From NCBI GenBank assembly GCA_031292485.1, contig JARLHA010000059.1, positions 1-64,000 of the forward strand: a stretch of 64,000 nucleotides of DNA, read 5' to 3'. The DNA comes from Mucilaginibacter sp. (GTDB taxonomy: Bacteria > Bacteroidota > Bacteroidia > Sphingobacteriales > Sphingobacteriaceae). The translations under genes and the position numbers were made by a program. Positions 1 through 7,603 of the stretch are shown here, in pieces. The stretch's first letter is position 1; every line of letters begins with the position of its first letter. Under the pieces are notes generated by a model. That model searched no databases. It was not told the origin of the DNA and worked only from the letters and a program-made list of their open reading frames with translations.

Positions 1-1
1 G

Positions 2-295
2 CGTGGCCAACAACAAAAAATGCAGCAACGCCAGCAGCGTCCTGCTCAACAACAGCGCCCTGTTCAACAACAGCGCCCTGTTCAACAGCAACGCCCTGTT
101 CAACAGCAACGCCCTGCTCAACAACAGCGCCCTGTTCAACAGCAGCGCCCTCTTCAACAGCAGCGTCCTGTTCAACAGCAGCGTCCCGCTCAACAGCAGC
201 GTCCGGCTCAACAGCAACGTCCTGTTCAACAGCAACGTCCGGCTCAACAGCAACGTCCGGCTCAACAGCAAAGACGGCCTAACGGAGGAAGATAA
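2..295 (+). CDS. Gln/Arg/Pro-rich repeat tail of a secreted protein (5' end outside window)
   Basis: This is the C-terminal part of a reading frame that enters the window open and stops at 293-295. What is visible is about 97 residues, almost all tandem QQQRP-(A/V/L) units of six residues, ending in RRPNGGR. The first in-frame ATG (position 20) lies inside the repeat and is unlikely to be the true start. Its composition resembles the Gln-rich tail of the complete secreted protein at 601-1842, so it is probably the end of a tandem paralogue with a signal peptide and WXXGXW repeats upstream. That upstream part cannot be seen. The function is unknown. A strong terminator follows directly. Confidence 0.6.
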   Translation, partial: RGQQQKMQQRQQRPAQQQRPVQQQRPVQQQRPVQQQRPAQQQRPVQQQRPLQQQRPVQQQRPAQQQRPAQQQRPVQQQRPAQQQRPAQQQRRPNGGR

Positions 296-319
296 TTACA
301 GCTTTCGATGAATAGCACT

Positions 320-351
320 AATCCCCCCTTATATAAGGCGGGGATTTTTTT
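320..351 (+). terminator. Intrinsic terminator
   Basis: A GC-rich stem (AATCCCC pairing with GGGGATT around the palindrome CCTTATATAAGG) is followed by seven T. It lies 25 bp after the stop of the Gln-rich tail at 2-295. Confidence 0.8.
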
Positions 352-600
352 GTGATTTTGATTGCCGGCCTATTTGAGTTTAAATAACCAGCCCTGCTTT
401 ATTTGTCCTTGCCGTATCACCTTACAAACGTACATCTTAAATCAAAAGGTGCTTCTCAATCAAAAAACAAAACAAATGGAGGTTTGTATGGGCGAGCCGG
501 CATACGGTTTAGGGCAAATAATTTGCTTTTTCAGAAAATTTATTTTAAACATTCTTAATAATTGATTGTCATAAAAATAATTAACCAAAATAAATTTACC

Positions 601-1842
601 ATGAAAAAGATAGCAAAAATATTGATGCTGATGAGTGCAATAGCCTTTGCTGTACCAAAGACGAATGCACAGGTAAGTGTTGGGATAGACATATCCGCAG
701 GGATAGCGCCGCCTGCCTTACCGGTTTATGAACAACCGCCCTGCCCCGTTGACGGTTATATATGGCAACCCGGGTACTGGGCTTATGACCCTGATGACGG
801 TTATTACTGGGTACCTGGTGTATGGGTTGCACCGCCGGATCCGGGCTACCTCTGGACGCCTCCATATTGGGGTTTTGCAGCCGGGGTTTACGGCTTCCAT
901 CCGGGTTACTGGGGCTTGACTGTTGGTTTTTACGGAGGCATTAATTACGGCTTCGGTTATGGTGGCGTAGGTTTTTTCGGCGGAAGATGGGATCATGACA
1001 GGTTTATGTACAATACTGCCGTTGTAAATGTTAACCGCACCGTTATCCAAAACACCTATATAGACCGTACCGTTATCCGCAATAGCACATATAACCATTA
1101 CAGCTTTAATGGCCCGGGCGGCGCTAATGCAAGGCCGACAAGATTTGAAGAAGCAGCTATGCGCGAACACCATATACCCGCAACTGCCAACCAGATAGCG
1201 CATCAGCAGGTAGCAAGGGCAAATCGTGCCCAATTTGCAAGCGTAAATCATGGTCGTCCCGCTGCAGTGGCTATGAACCGCGTTAACGGACGCGCTTATA
1301 CGGCCCGCGGGCATGTTGCGCCGCCTTCTGTTTTCAGGGCTAACGGGGTAAATACCGTCGCCGCAAGGCAACAACGCCAGCACCAGAATATACAGGCGCA
1401 AAGGCAGCGCGCTGCCGGGCAAAGTCAGTCGCGGCCTCAACGGATGCAACAGCGCCAGAATATGCAGGCACAGCGTTTTCAACAACAACGGATGCAACAG
1501 CGCCAGAGTATGCAGGCACAGCGTTTTCAGCAGCGACGGATGCAACAGCGGCAGAATACGCAGGCACAGCGCTTTCAGCAGCAACGGATGCAACAGCGCC
1601 AGAGTATGCAGGCACAGCGTTTTCAGCAGCAACGGATGCAACAGCGGCAGAACATGCAGGCACCGCGTTTTCAGCAGCAACGGATGCAACAGCGGCAGAA
1701 CATGCAGACACAGCGTTTTCAGCAGCAACGGATGCAGCAGCGACAGAATATGCAGGCACAGCGTTTTCAGCAGCAACGGATGCAACCGCAGCGGGCACAA
1801 CTTCAACAAAGACCGACGCAACAACGTCCCGGCAGGCAATGA
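601..1842 (+). CDS. Secreted WXXGXW-repeat protein with Gln-rich C-terminal repeats
   Basis: A 413-residue secreted or surface protein of unknown function. ATG at 601 gives a clear signal peptide (MKKIAKILMLMSAIAFA..., cleavage near NAQ, residue 24); the longer frame from a TTG at 562 would bury it. Residues about 50-135 hold YxWxPGxW-type repeats (GYIWQPGYW, YYWVPGVW, YLWTPPYWG), the WXXGXW family found in many Bacteroidota and Proteobacteria envelope proteins. After a Gly/Tyr-rich stretch and a linker, residues 281-392 consist of seven 16-residue units based on RMQQRQNMQAQRFQQQ, then a QQRP tail. The tail resembles the partial protein upstream and the decayed fragment downstream, which suggests tandem duplication. 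The low-complexity tail is probably extended and basic, perhaps binding a polyanion or the cell wall; that is speculation. Confidence 0.8.
   Translation: MKKIAKILMLMSAIAFAVPKTNAQVSVGIDISAGIAPPALPVYEQPPCPVDGYIWQPGYWAYDPDDGYYWVPGVWVAPPDPGYLWTPPYWGFAAGVYGFHPGYWGLTVGFYGGINYGFGYGGVGFFGGRWDHDRFMYNTAVVNVNRTVIQNTYIDRTVIRNSTYNHYSFNGPGGANARPTRFEEAAMREHHIPATANQIAHQQVARANRAQFASVNHGRPAAVAMNRVNGRAYTARGHVAPPSVFRANGVNTVAARQQRQHQNIQAQRQRAAGQSQSRPQRMQQRQNMQAQRFQQQRMQQRQSMQAQRFQQRRMQQRQNTQAQRFQQQRMQQRQSMQAQRFQQQRMQQRQNMQAPRFQQQRMQQRQNMQTQRFQQQRMQQRQNMQAQRFQQQRMQPQRAQLQQRPTQQRPGRQ
1441..1776 (+). repeat. Seven 48-bp coding tandem repeats
   Basis: Seven consecutive 48-bp units, each starting CGGATGCAACAGCG with small variations, code for 16-residue Gln/Arg/Met-rich repeats. 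A truncated eighth unit starts at 1777. No stop interrupts the other frames, which creates long shadow frames on both strands. Such arrays change copy number by slippage or unequal recombination. Confidence 0.9.
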
Positions 1843-1876
1843 CCGGGCTGAGGTAAAAGATACCTTTTTATAAATA

Positions 1877-1920
1877 TATATAATGGCCCTGTGCATTACA
1901 CTATACAGGGCCATTATATA
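1877..1920. terminator. Perfect 16-bp inverted repeat after the repeat protein
   Basis: Arms 1877-1892 and 1905-1920 (TATATAATGGCCCTGT and its exact complement) enclose a 12-base loop. No long T tract follows, so termination may be weak or bidirectional. It also marks the left edge of the decayed paralogue at 1950-2144. Confidence 0.5.
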
Positions 1921-1949
1921 TTCATCCTATTATCAAGTTCGTTTTCAGA

Positions 1950-2144
1950 CCGGCGAATCAGCCCAACGCTAATAATCCGAACAGGCCGGCGAATCAGCCG
2001 AACGCTGTTAAACCGCAAAATAACGGTGCAGCAAGGCAGCCACAACCCCGCATGCAGCAACCGCGTGTACAACCACAAAGGATGCAGCCACAAAGGGTGC
2101 AGCCACAACAAAAGCCAGCGCCACAAAAGCAGCGTGTAAATTAA
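1950..2144 (+). pseudogene. Decayed 3' fragment of a third Gln/Pro-rich repeat protein
   Basis: In frame from 1950 the sequence reads PANQPNANNPNRPANQPNAV, then PQPRMQQPRVQPQRMQPQRV-type repeats, ending QKQRVN at the stop 2142-2144. The composition matches the Q/R/P/M tails of the two neighbours. No ATG, GTG or TTG occurs in frame before the internal ATG at 2052, the frame is closed by TAA at 1881-1883, and no signal peptide or WXXGXW part is present. It is best read as the surviving tail of a deleted paralogue, with the deletion joint at about 1921-1949. A gene using a non-standard start is possible but unlikely. Confidence 0.6.
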
Positions 2145-2177
2145 AATAAAACTGCAAACAGCACATTCATACGAAAA

Positions 2178-2218
2178 AACAACCCCCGGCTTTTTAATCA
2201 GCCGGGGGTTGTTTTTTA
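2178..2218. terminator. Bidirectional intrinsic terminator
   Basis: A stem of AACAACCCCCGGCT and AGCCGGGGGTTGTT is followed by T runs on both strands. It can end rightward transcription from the repeat-protein cluster and leftward transcription from apaG, whose stop is 20 bp away. Confidence 0.85.
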
Positions 2219-2237
2219 TATGAAAATTTTAGTTTCG

Positions 2238-2624
2238 TTAATTCATCCGGTAAGGGGCTACCAGGTAAAATTCGGGAATCTGTACGTTGAAAAGTGAATT
2301 ATCAATCAGGCGCGACATCTGGTACTCGCCTTTCATACTGCCCATATCTGTTTTTAAATTACAGCCCGAAACATATTCATGTGAATGACCCGGTTCAATT
2401 ACCGGTTGCTGGCCAACAACGCCTTCGCCTTCTACTTCTCTTTTTGCTCCGTTTGAATCAAAAATATACCAATGCCTTGAAATTAACCTAACCGCGTAAG
2501 TGCCCATGTTTTCAATGGTTACTTTATAAGCAAACATAAAATGGTCATTTGCCGGGTTGGAATATTCTGGCTGATAGATTGTTTCTACGGAAACTTTAAC
2601 ACCGTCTGTAATTGTGGTAACCAT
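2238..2624 (-). CDS. apaG: ApaG-domain protein (DUF525)
   Basis: A 128-residue single-domain ApaG/DUF525 protein with a beta-sandwich of fibronectin-III-like fold. The family was linked by genetics to Co2+/Mg2+ resistance in enterobacteria, but its biochemical role is unsettled. Characteristic features are VKVSVETIYQPEYS near the N terminus, the central RLISRHWYIFDSNG, and a Gly/Pro-containing V(I)EPGHSHEYVSGC segment followed by G(S)MKGEYQM. The start at MVTTITDG (2624) gives the usual family length; a start three codons upstream (2633) is also open. It stands alone and reads toward a shared bidirectional terminator. Confidence 0.9.
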   Translation of the reverse strand: MVTTITDGVKVSVETIYQPEYSNPANDHFMFAYKVTIENMGTYAVRLISRHWYIFDSNGAKREVEGEGVVGQQPVIEPGHSHEYVSGCNLKTDMGSMKGEYQMSRLIDNSLFNVQIPEFYLVAPYRMN

Positions 2625-2751
2625 TGTTAGCATTTCAATTATTCAAATATATACTATCAAGTCAAAAATCAAGCCATTTGAATATAAATTTTTAAAGTTT
2701 TTATTTTTTTGCCGTTTCAGCAAGTCCTTTATCCTGACTTTAAACTTGAAC

Positions 2752-3759
2752 CTAAATACTTTCAACTTCTAAATGAGCATACCTGGGGTCGTTGGATATC
2801 CCTTCCAATATCTCCGAAACCTGCTCCAGCGTACCGGCGGTAACCAGTTGCATGCGGTATTCTTTAAAATGCTCTATCCCTTTAAAGTAGTTGGAATAGT
2901 GCCTTCTCATCTCAAAAATGCCGGTTTTGGGGCCTTTCCACTCTATTGATTTCTGCAGGTGGGTACTACACGCGGCTATACGCTCAACAATGGTGGGTTT
3001 ATCCAGGTGCTCACCGGTTTTAAAATAATATTTGATCTCCCTGAAGATCCATGGATAGCCTATGGCTGCCCTGCCGATCATCATCCCGTCAACGCCAAAT
3101 TCCATTCGCCAGGCAGCAGCCTTTTCGGGCGAATCAATATCTCCGTTTCCAAAAATCGGAATTTTTATACGCGGATTTTTTTTAATGTCCCGGATCATCG
3201 TCCAGTCGGCAACACCTTTATACATTTGCGCCCGGGTGCGTCCATGAATAGTGAGGGCTTTTATCCCCACATCCTGCAACCGTTCGGCAACTTCATCTAC
3301 ATTTTTGGTATTATCATCCCAGCCCAGCCTGGTTTTTACAGTTACCGGCAAATGGGTTGCCTCAACCACGGCTTTGGTCATGGCTACCATTTTGTCAATA
3401 TCCTGTAATAAACTTGCGCCGGCGCCACGGCAGGCCACCTGTTTAACCGGGCAACCATAATTAATGTCCATCAGGTCGGGGTTGGCCAGGGTGGCTATTT
3501 CGGTAGCCTCGCGCATATGATCAATATCACTACCGAAAATTTGTATGCCGATAGGGCGCTCATATTCAAATATATCCAGTTTCTGCCGGCTTTTGGCGGC
3601 ATCGCGGATCAATCCTTCGGATGAGATAAATTCGGTGTACATCATATCCGCGCCATTTTGCTTGCACACATAACGGAAAGGCGGATCGCTCACGTCTTCC
3701 ATCGGCGCTAAAAGCAGCGGGAACTCCCCTAAATCAATATTTCCAATTTGTACCGACAT
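2752..3759 (-). CDS. dusB: tRNA-dihydrouridine synthase, DusB type
   Basis: A 335-residue FMN-dependent enzyme that reduces specific uridines in the tRNA D-loop to dihydrouridine using NAD(P)H. The TIM-barrel Dus domain covers residues 10-250: LLAPMEDVSDPPFR at the start, NYGCPVKQV with the likely proton-donor Cys103, KTRLGW, IHGRTRAQMYKG, and the phosphate-binding FGNGDIDS and DGMMIGRAAIG near residues 200-235. The C-terminal helical tRNA-binding part is present, so the protein looks intact. The DusB class is chosen for overall similarity to the widespread bacterial Dus family. A TAAATTTG promoter lies just upstream. Confidence 0.92.
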   Translation of the reverse strand: MSVQIGNIDLGEFPLLLAPMEDVSDPPFRYVCKQNGADMMYTEFISSEGLIRDAAKSRQKLDIFEYERPIGIQIFGSDIDHMREATEIATLANPDLMDINYGCPVKQVACRGAGASLLQDIDKMVAMTKAVVEATHLPVTVKTRLGWDDNTKNVDEVAERLQDVGIKALTIHGRTRAQMYKGVADWTMIRDIKKNPRIKIPIFGNGDIDSPEKAAAWRMEFGVDGMMIGRAAIGYPWIFREIKYYFKTGEHLDKPTIVERIAACSTHLQKSIEWKGPKTGIFEMRRHYSNYFKGIEHFKEYRMQLVTAGTLEQVSEILEGISNDPRYAHLEVESI

Positions 3760-3774
3760 ACATTATCTTCGTTG

Positions 3775-3782
3775 CAAATTTA
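3775..3782 (-). promoter_or_regulatory. Bacteroidota-type -7 element for dusB
   Basis: On the minus strand the sequence is TAAATTTG, an exact match to the TAnnTTTG -7 element used by the Bacteroidota primary sigma factor, 15 bp upstream of the dusB ATG. No clear -33 TTTG was seen. Confidence 0.5.
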
Positions 3783-3797
3783 CGTATTTTAAGCCGG

Positions 3798-4751
3798 ATG
3801 ATAAATACACCCTATAAACAACTGAAAAACGGTGCAAACCAATTGCACCCCGGCATGCAGTTGCTGATTTTTGTCGCTATATTTATTGGTACGCTACTTA
3901 TTTGCAACGTTGCGCTTATCGGCATTTATGGCATCAACGGAATAATGGACATCGCCAGTTTAAATCCTTCAACGCCACATTTAAATAATTCATTATGGGT
4001 ATTACAGTTGGTTGGAACAACACTACCCATATTTGTAGCACCTGTGTTTTTTGCAAAGGTTATTGTAAATGATGAACACGATTACATCAAACCTGGTATT
4101 AATTTTCACTGGGCGCTTTTGATATTGGTTTTCCTGTTGATGTTCCTGTCGAACCCGACAATTGAACTGCTGTCAAATATCAACCTGAAAATGAAACTCC
4201 CGCACTATCTGAAAGGGCTGGAGGATTGGATGAAAGACAGCGAGAACAGTGCCCAAAAAATAACCGGTATAATGCTGCGGATGAATACCATCTGGGATAT
4301 GTTGCTGGATTTGCTGCTGATCGGTTTGTTAACAGCTATTGTGGAGGAGTTTATGTTCAGGGGAGTTATACAAACGATCTTTGTACGCTGGACCAAAAAC
4401 GTACATGCTGCTGTATGGATAACCGCTATACTTTTCAGCGCTTTCCACATGGAGTTTTATGGCTTTTTGCCCCGTTTACTGCTTGGCGTGCTGTTCGGTT
4501 ATTTTGTGGCATGGAGCGGCAGCATATGGCCAGCGGTATGGGCACATTTTTTAAATAATGGTACCGATGTGGTAGTAACTTATCTTTATCAACATAAGTT
4601 AATTAGCCAAAACCCTGATGACCAGCATCTTTTTAATTATATGGGTTATGCCTTCAGCGCAGCGCTTTTGGTATTGCTGATGCTAATCTACCGTAAACTT
4701 GCTTTAGAAAAAATGCCATTCCCGGAAGCAGATGGAGAAGAACTGGATTAA
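3798..4751 (+). CDS. CPBP-family intramembrane metalloprotease (Abi)
   Basis: A 317-residue polytopic membrane protein with an Abi/CPBP (Rce1-like) domain at about residues 165-285. The signature is complete: EE at 183-184 with R188 (VEEFMFRG), FHMEF with H217, and the third motif WAHFLNN near residue 254. These are the catalytic and metal-binding residues of the Rce1-like glutamic protease fold. Eight or so hydrophobic segments are visible. In bacteria such proteins have been tied to bacteriocin self-immunity or protein maturation, but no substrate can be named here. Its last 20 bases overlap the next gene, which points to translational coupling with the DUF2007 gene and cdsA. Confidence 0.85.
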   Translation: MINTPYKQLKNGANQLHPGMQLLIFVAIFIGTLLICNVALIGIYGINGIMDIASLNPSTPHLNNSLWVLQLVGTTLPIFVAPVFFAKVIVNDEHDYIKPGINFHWALLILVFLLMFLSNPTIELLSNINLKMKLPHYLKGLEDWMKDSENSAQKITGIMLRMNTIWDMLLDLLLIGLLTAIVEEFMFRGVIQTIFVRWTKNVHAAVWITAILFSAFHMEFYGFLPRLLLGVLFGYFVAWSGSIWPAVWAHFLNNGTDVVVTYLYQHKLISQNPDDQHLFNYMGYAFSAALLVLLMLIYRKLALEKMPFPEADGEELD

Positions 4752-4944
4752 AATTTTTACTTCAGCAAATTATTACCAGGCAGAAATGGTAAAACAAGCG
4801 CTTGCGGGCTATTATATTGAAAGCGTTATAATTAATAAACAAGATTCATCTCACCGTACATTTGGTGAAATAGAAGTATATATACACCAGGAAGATTTCA
4901 GCGACGCTATTGAGGTCATCATCCTTAACCAGGTTAATTTATGA
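4732..4944 (+). CDS. DUF2007 small signal-transducing-like protein
   Basis: A 70-residue protein matching DUF2007 (GlnB-like small domain): WIKIFTSANYYQAEMVKQAL at the start, IESVIINKQDSSH in the middle and VYIHQEDFSDAIEVI at the end. The family has a ferredoxin-like alpha/beta fold resembling PII proteins; its role is not known. It begins inside the CPBP protease gene (20-base overlap) and ends over the cdsA start with a 4-base ATGA overlap, so the three genes are almost certainly one transcript. Confidence 0.85.
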   Translation: MEKNWIKIFTSANYYQAEMVKQALAGYYIESVIINKQDSSHRTFGEIEVYIHQEDFSDAIEVIILNQVNL

Positions 4945-5771
4945 AAACACGCGCCATTACAGGCTTTTTCTTTGTTATTGTGATGCTTGCCTCTGTGCTG
5001 CTGGGCCAGTTTGTATTTGTGACCTTTTACCTGGTGCTGGGCGCCTTTTGTTTATACGAGTTTTATAACCTGGTTACCCAAAACACCGCAAAACCCGATA
5101 TCGCCCTGGGCATTATCAACGGCATGATGCTTTTTGCCGGCATTGCTGTGCTTATATTTTCGGATAACATTACCCTGTTACTGAGCTACAAGGCCTCGCA
5201 TTCATTGTTGTTCCTGCTGCCGCTTACTTCGGCGCTGGTGTTTATCAGGCAGCTGTTTAACAAAACGGAAACGCCTTTTAACAATATCGCCTATACCTAC
5301 CTGGGCATTGTGCTGGTTATTGTACCTTTTACTTTTTTCCATGCGCTTGCATTCGTCAAAGGAGCTTATGACTTTCATTTTCCGCTGGCATTTTTGATAT
5401 TGCTGTGGGCCAATGATACCGGCGCCTACCTGGTCGGGGTGAAATTTGGCCGCACGAAATTATTTGAGCGCCATTCGCCCAAAAAAACATGGGAAGGTTT
5501 TATCGGTGGCATCATCATCAGCGCAGGCGTAGCCCTTATCCTTGCTCATTTTTATGCTGAACTGCCATGGAACCAGTGGGTATCTATCGCCATCATTATT
5601 TCCTGCATCGGCACCCTTGGCGACCTGGTGGAATCCATGTTTAAACGCAGCATTAACGTGAAAGACAGCGGCGGCATCCTTCCCGGTCACGGCGGCCTGC
5701 TCGACCGTTTCGACGGCCTGTTTCTGGCGGCACCTATTGTTTATATGTATTTGTATTTTATTGCTTCTTAG
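4941..5771 (+). CDS. cdsA: Phosphatidate cytidylyltransferase
   Basis: A 276-residue integral membrane enzyme that makes CDP-diacylglycerol from phosphatidic acid and CTP, the branch point for phosphatidylserine/phosphatidylethanolamine and phosphatidylglycerol. About eight membrane segments are visible. The family signature is at the C-terminal end: VKDSGGILPGHGGLLDRFDG, preceded by the KKTWEGFIGG motif near residue 180 and WANDTGAYLVG near 160. The length is typical. The psd gene further on supplies a later step of the same pathway, separated by a gene-free stretch with its own promoter. Confidence 0.95.
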   Translation: MKTRAITGFFFVIVMLASVLLGQFVFVTFYLVLGAFCLYEFYNLVTQNTAKPDIALGIINGMMLFAGIAVLIFSDNITLLLSYKASHSLLFLLPLTSALVFIRQLFNKTETPFNNIAYTYLGIVLVIVPFTFFHALAFVKGAYDFHFPLAFLILLWANDTGAYLVGVKFGRTKLFERHSPKKTWEGFIGGIIISAGVALILAHFYAELPWNQWVSIAIIISCIGTLGDLVESMFKRSINVKDSGGILPGHGGLLDRFDGLFLAAPIVYMYLYFIAS

Positions 5772-5877
5772 GGTTTTTAGTCCATGGTCGATGGACCGTG
5801 GTAAAAAAGGACTGATTGACAGATGGCATGTACAAACGTGGCGGACCGCGGCCTTTAGATAAACCATCCCTACTGAT

Positions 5878-6030
5878 TACCGCATAGCGGCTACCCCTTT
5901 GTTGCAAAAATAAAATAGATTATTATGCTCCGCCTATAGGCGGATAACCCAATTCGCGAAGGGTTGCCGCCTCACGGGGCACTGTTAAATTTATTATTTA
6001 GTGCTACAAAGCGGTAGCCACTACGTGGCA
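5878..6030. repeat. BIME-like imperfect inverted repeat between cdsA and psd
   Basis: This 365-bp stretch without a gene contains an imperfect inverted repeat. The left arm TACCGCATAGCGGCTACC..CTTTGTTGCA (from 5878) mirrors the right arm ending GCGGTAGCCACTACGTGGCA (to 6030). A nested palindrome, TCCGCCTATAGGCGGA, lies at about 5929-5944. It looks like a pair of REP units in opposite orientation. Nothing else was recognised in 5772-6112. Confidence 0.5.
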
Positions 6031-6112
6031 TAAATATTTTACACCATTTGGCAGTTTCTCTGTTATATATATTGGTGCCAAAATCCACCCTCTGTTAACC
6101 CAATAAAATTAT

Positions 6113-6120
6113 TAATTTTG
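6113..6120 (+). promoter_or_regulatory. Bacteroidota-type -7 element for psd
   Basis: TAATTTTG matches TAnnTTTG exactly and lies 17 bp before the psd ATG. The -33 region (TGTTAAC at about 6093) is only a partial match. Confidence 0.5.
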
Positions 6121-6136
6121 CAGAAAGAATAAAGCA

Positions 6137-6898
6137 ATGACCATCCATAAAGAAGGATATACCTCTATAGCATTATGCATATTGTTCATTTTTGTAGTGA
6201 ACGCCGTAATCCAGTTTTACTTTCCTGAAGCCCATACGGTAAAATGGATCGTTTATATACTTTCTTTTGTGCTTTTTGTGATCATCCTGCAATTTTTCCG
6301 CAGCCCGAATATATCAGTAAGCGAAGACGAAAAAATGGTGTTGTGCCCTGCCGACGGCAAGGTGGTGGTGATTGAAGAAACTACAGAAACCGAATATTTA
6401 AAAGATAAAAGGATCCAGCTGTCGGTATTTATGTCGCCGGTAAATGTGCATGTTAACCGTAACCCGATAGCCGGTGTGGTAAAATATTTTAAATACAACC
6501 CGGGTAAATATTTGGTGGCCTGGCACCCAAAATCCTCGACTGAAAACGAACGCACCACTATCGTTATTGAAAACGCGGCCGGTGTGCCTGTTTTGTTCCG
6601 CCAGATAGCCGGCGCGCTTGCCCGCCGTATTGTATGGTATGTTAAAGAAGGGGATAAGGTAGAACAGGGCCAGCAGTTTGGCTTTATTAAATTCGGCTCA
6701 CGGGTAGATGTTTTTTTACCCCTCGGCTCAACCATTAAGGTTGACCTTGGCCAGGTTGTTAAAGGCGGCCGCACTGTATTGGCTGAATTGCCGGCAAAGG
6801 CTGCACAGCTAAAACCTTCAAAGAAAGAAGCTGACAATGCTTTTGAAACCGTTGCTGCGGCACGGCCGGTGAAAAATACGATTAAAAAGCAGATGTAA
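6137..6898 (+). CDS. psd: Phosphatidylserine decarboxylase, short type
   Basis: A 253-residue pyruvoyl-dependent decarboxylase that converts phosphatidylserine to phosphatidylethanolamine at the inner membrane. Two hydrophobic segments lie at residues 8-30 and 36-54, and the catalytic domain spans about 65-225. The proenzyme is expected to cut itself at the Gly187-Ser188 bond of FGSRVD, leaving Ser188 as the pyruvoyl group; this position corresponds to LGST in the long E. coli-type enzyme. Other family motifs are LCPADGKV, FMSPVNVHVNR and QIAGALARRIV. The C-terminal tail after 225 is Lys/Ala-rich and variable. With cdsA it forms part of the phosphatidylethanolamine pathway. Confidence 0.93.
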   Translation: MTIHKEGYTSIALCILFIFVVNAVIQFYFPEAHTVKWIVYILSFVLFVIILQFFRSPNISVSEDEKMVLCPADGKVVVIEETTETEYLKDKRIQLSVFMSPVNVHVNRNPIAGVVKYFKYNPGKYLVAWHPKSSTENERTTIVIENAAGVPVLFRQIAGALARRIVWYVKEGDKVEQGQQFGFIKFGSRVDVFLPLGSTIKVDLGQVVKGGRTVLAELPAKAAQLKPSKKEADNAFETVAAARPVKNTIKKQM

Positions 6899-7005
6899 CG
6901 CTTAACGAATACATCGTTTTTTAAAACGATAAGGAAAGTGCGGGGGCTTTGGGTCGAATAGGCAGCCGGGATAAAGCAATAGAAATATTCTTTAACGCTT
7001 AAGAA

Positions 7006-7374
7006 TTGAAGACACGCCTCACCTGGTTTATCCTGGTCATCATCACCATCATCCTTGGTCTTTTGTCCCGCCATGTTGCCGGTATCCCCTTATTTATTGG
7101 TGATATTTTATGGGCAACGATGATCTATTTCGGCTTCAGGTTCCTGTTGATTAGCAAATCAATCCAATTTATTGTAATTGCCAGCCTGCTGTTTTGCTAT
7201 GCCATTGAATTCAGCCAGCTATACCAGGCGCCCTGGATCAACAACATCAGGCACACAGTTCTCGGCGGGCTTGTATTAGGCGAGGTGTTTTTGTGGGGCG
7301 ATATGCTCAGCTACACTGTTGGGATTGTTATTGGTGTTTTTGTAGAGAAATACATTATTAAACGATCTGAATAA
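7006..7374 (+). CDS. DUF2809 membrane protein
   Basis: A 122-residue protein with four predicted membrane segments, matching DUF2809 (LLSRHVAGIPLFIGDILWA, FCYAIEFSQLYQAPW, LGEVFLWGDMLSYTVGI). The family is uncharacterised. The start is a TTG at 7006: an in-frame stop lies at 7000-7002, and the next ATG would remove the first membrane helix and the conserved RHVAG motif. It follows psd by about 100 bp with no obvious terminator, so co-transcription is possible. Confidence 0.75.
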   Translation: MKTRLTWFILVIITIILGLLSRHVAGIPLFIGDILWATMIYFGFRFLLISKSIQFIVIASLLFCYAIEFSQLYQAPWINNIRHTVLGGLVLGEVFLWGDMLSYTVGIVIGVFVEKYIIKRSE

Positions 7375-7393
7375 TTAATGCAGCCAGGGTTAC

Positions 7394-7556
7394 GCACCTA
7401 CGGCGCGGATAAATTATTAAATTGTTTTTTCTACCGATATTTAGTCCCTAACGGGACTGTTAATTCAAAATTCATACCCTCACCTCAAAAACTGCTCCGT
7501 AGGAGCAAAATATCGGTAGAAAAAATTTAATAAATTGATCGTGTGCCGTAGGTACA
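7394..7556. repeat. Two REP-like units in inverted orientation (BIME-like)
   Basis: The left unit (CACCTACGGC, a TAAATTATTAAATT stretch, TTTTTTCTACCGATATTT, then the GTCCC..GGGAC palindrome) is mirrored by the right unit. On the minus strand the right unit reads GTACCTACGGC, AATTTATTAAATT, TTTTTTCTACCGATATTT, then the palindrome GCTCCTACGGAGC. The two ~63-bp arms are clearly homologous but diverged. The gap 7375-7603 holds nothing else recognised. Confidence 0.7.
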
Positions 7557-7603
7557 CAATAATTGTAGCGACCAATCGACAACACAACAACTCACCCCGT
7601 TAA

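Noticed and set aside
3..311. Asn/Ser/Leu-rich frame overlapping the Gln-rich tail
   Set aside because: It is a shifted reading of the same repeats. The Gln-rich frame matches the downstream paralogue and ends just before a terminator.
362..565. 67-codon frame between the first two repeat proteins
   Set aside because: There is no family, no start context, and it covers the leader of the next gene. The gap 352-600 holds nothing I can support beyond this leader.
1441..1776. CRISPR-like array
   Set aside because: The 48-bp units are contiguous without spacers and are coding. The GAGACGC and REP palindromes also lack the repeat-spacer pattern. No cas genes are present.
718..1914. 398-codon antisense frame opposite the WXXGXW protein
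   Set aside because: It exists only because the 48-bp repeats have no stops in any frame. It has Leu/His-rich repeats without a start context, and the plus-strand gene has a signal peptide and known repeats.
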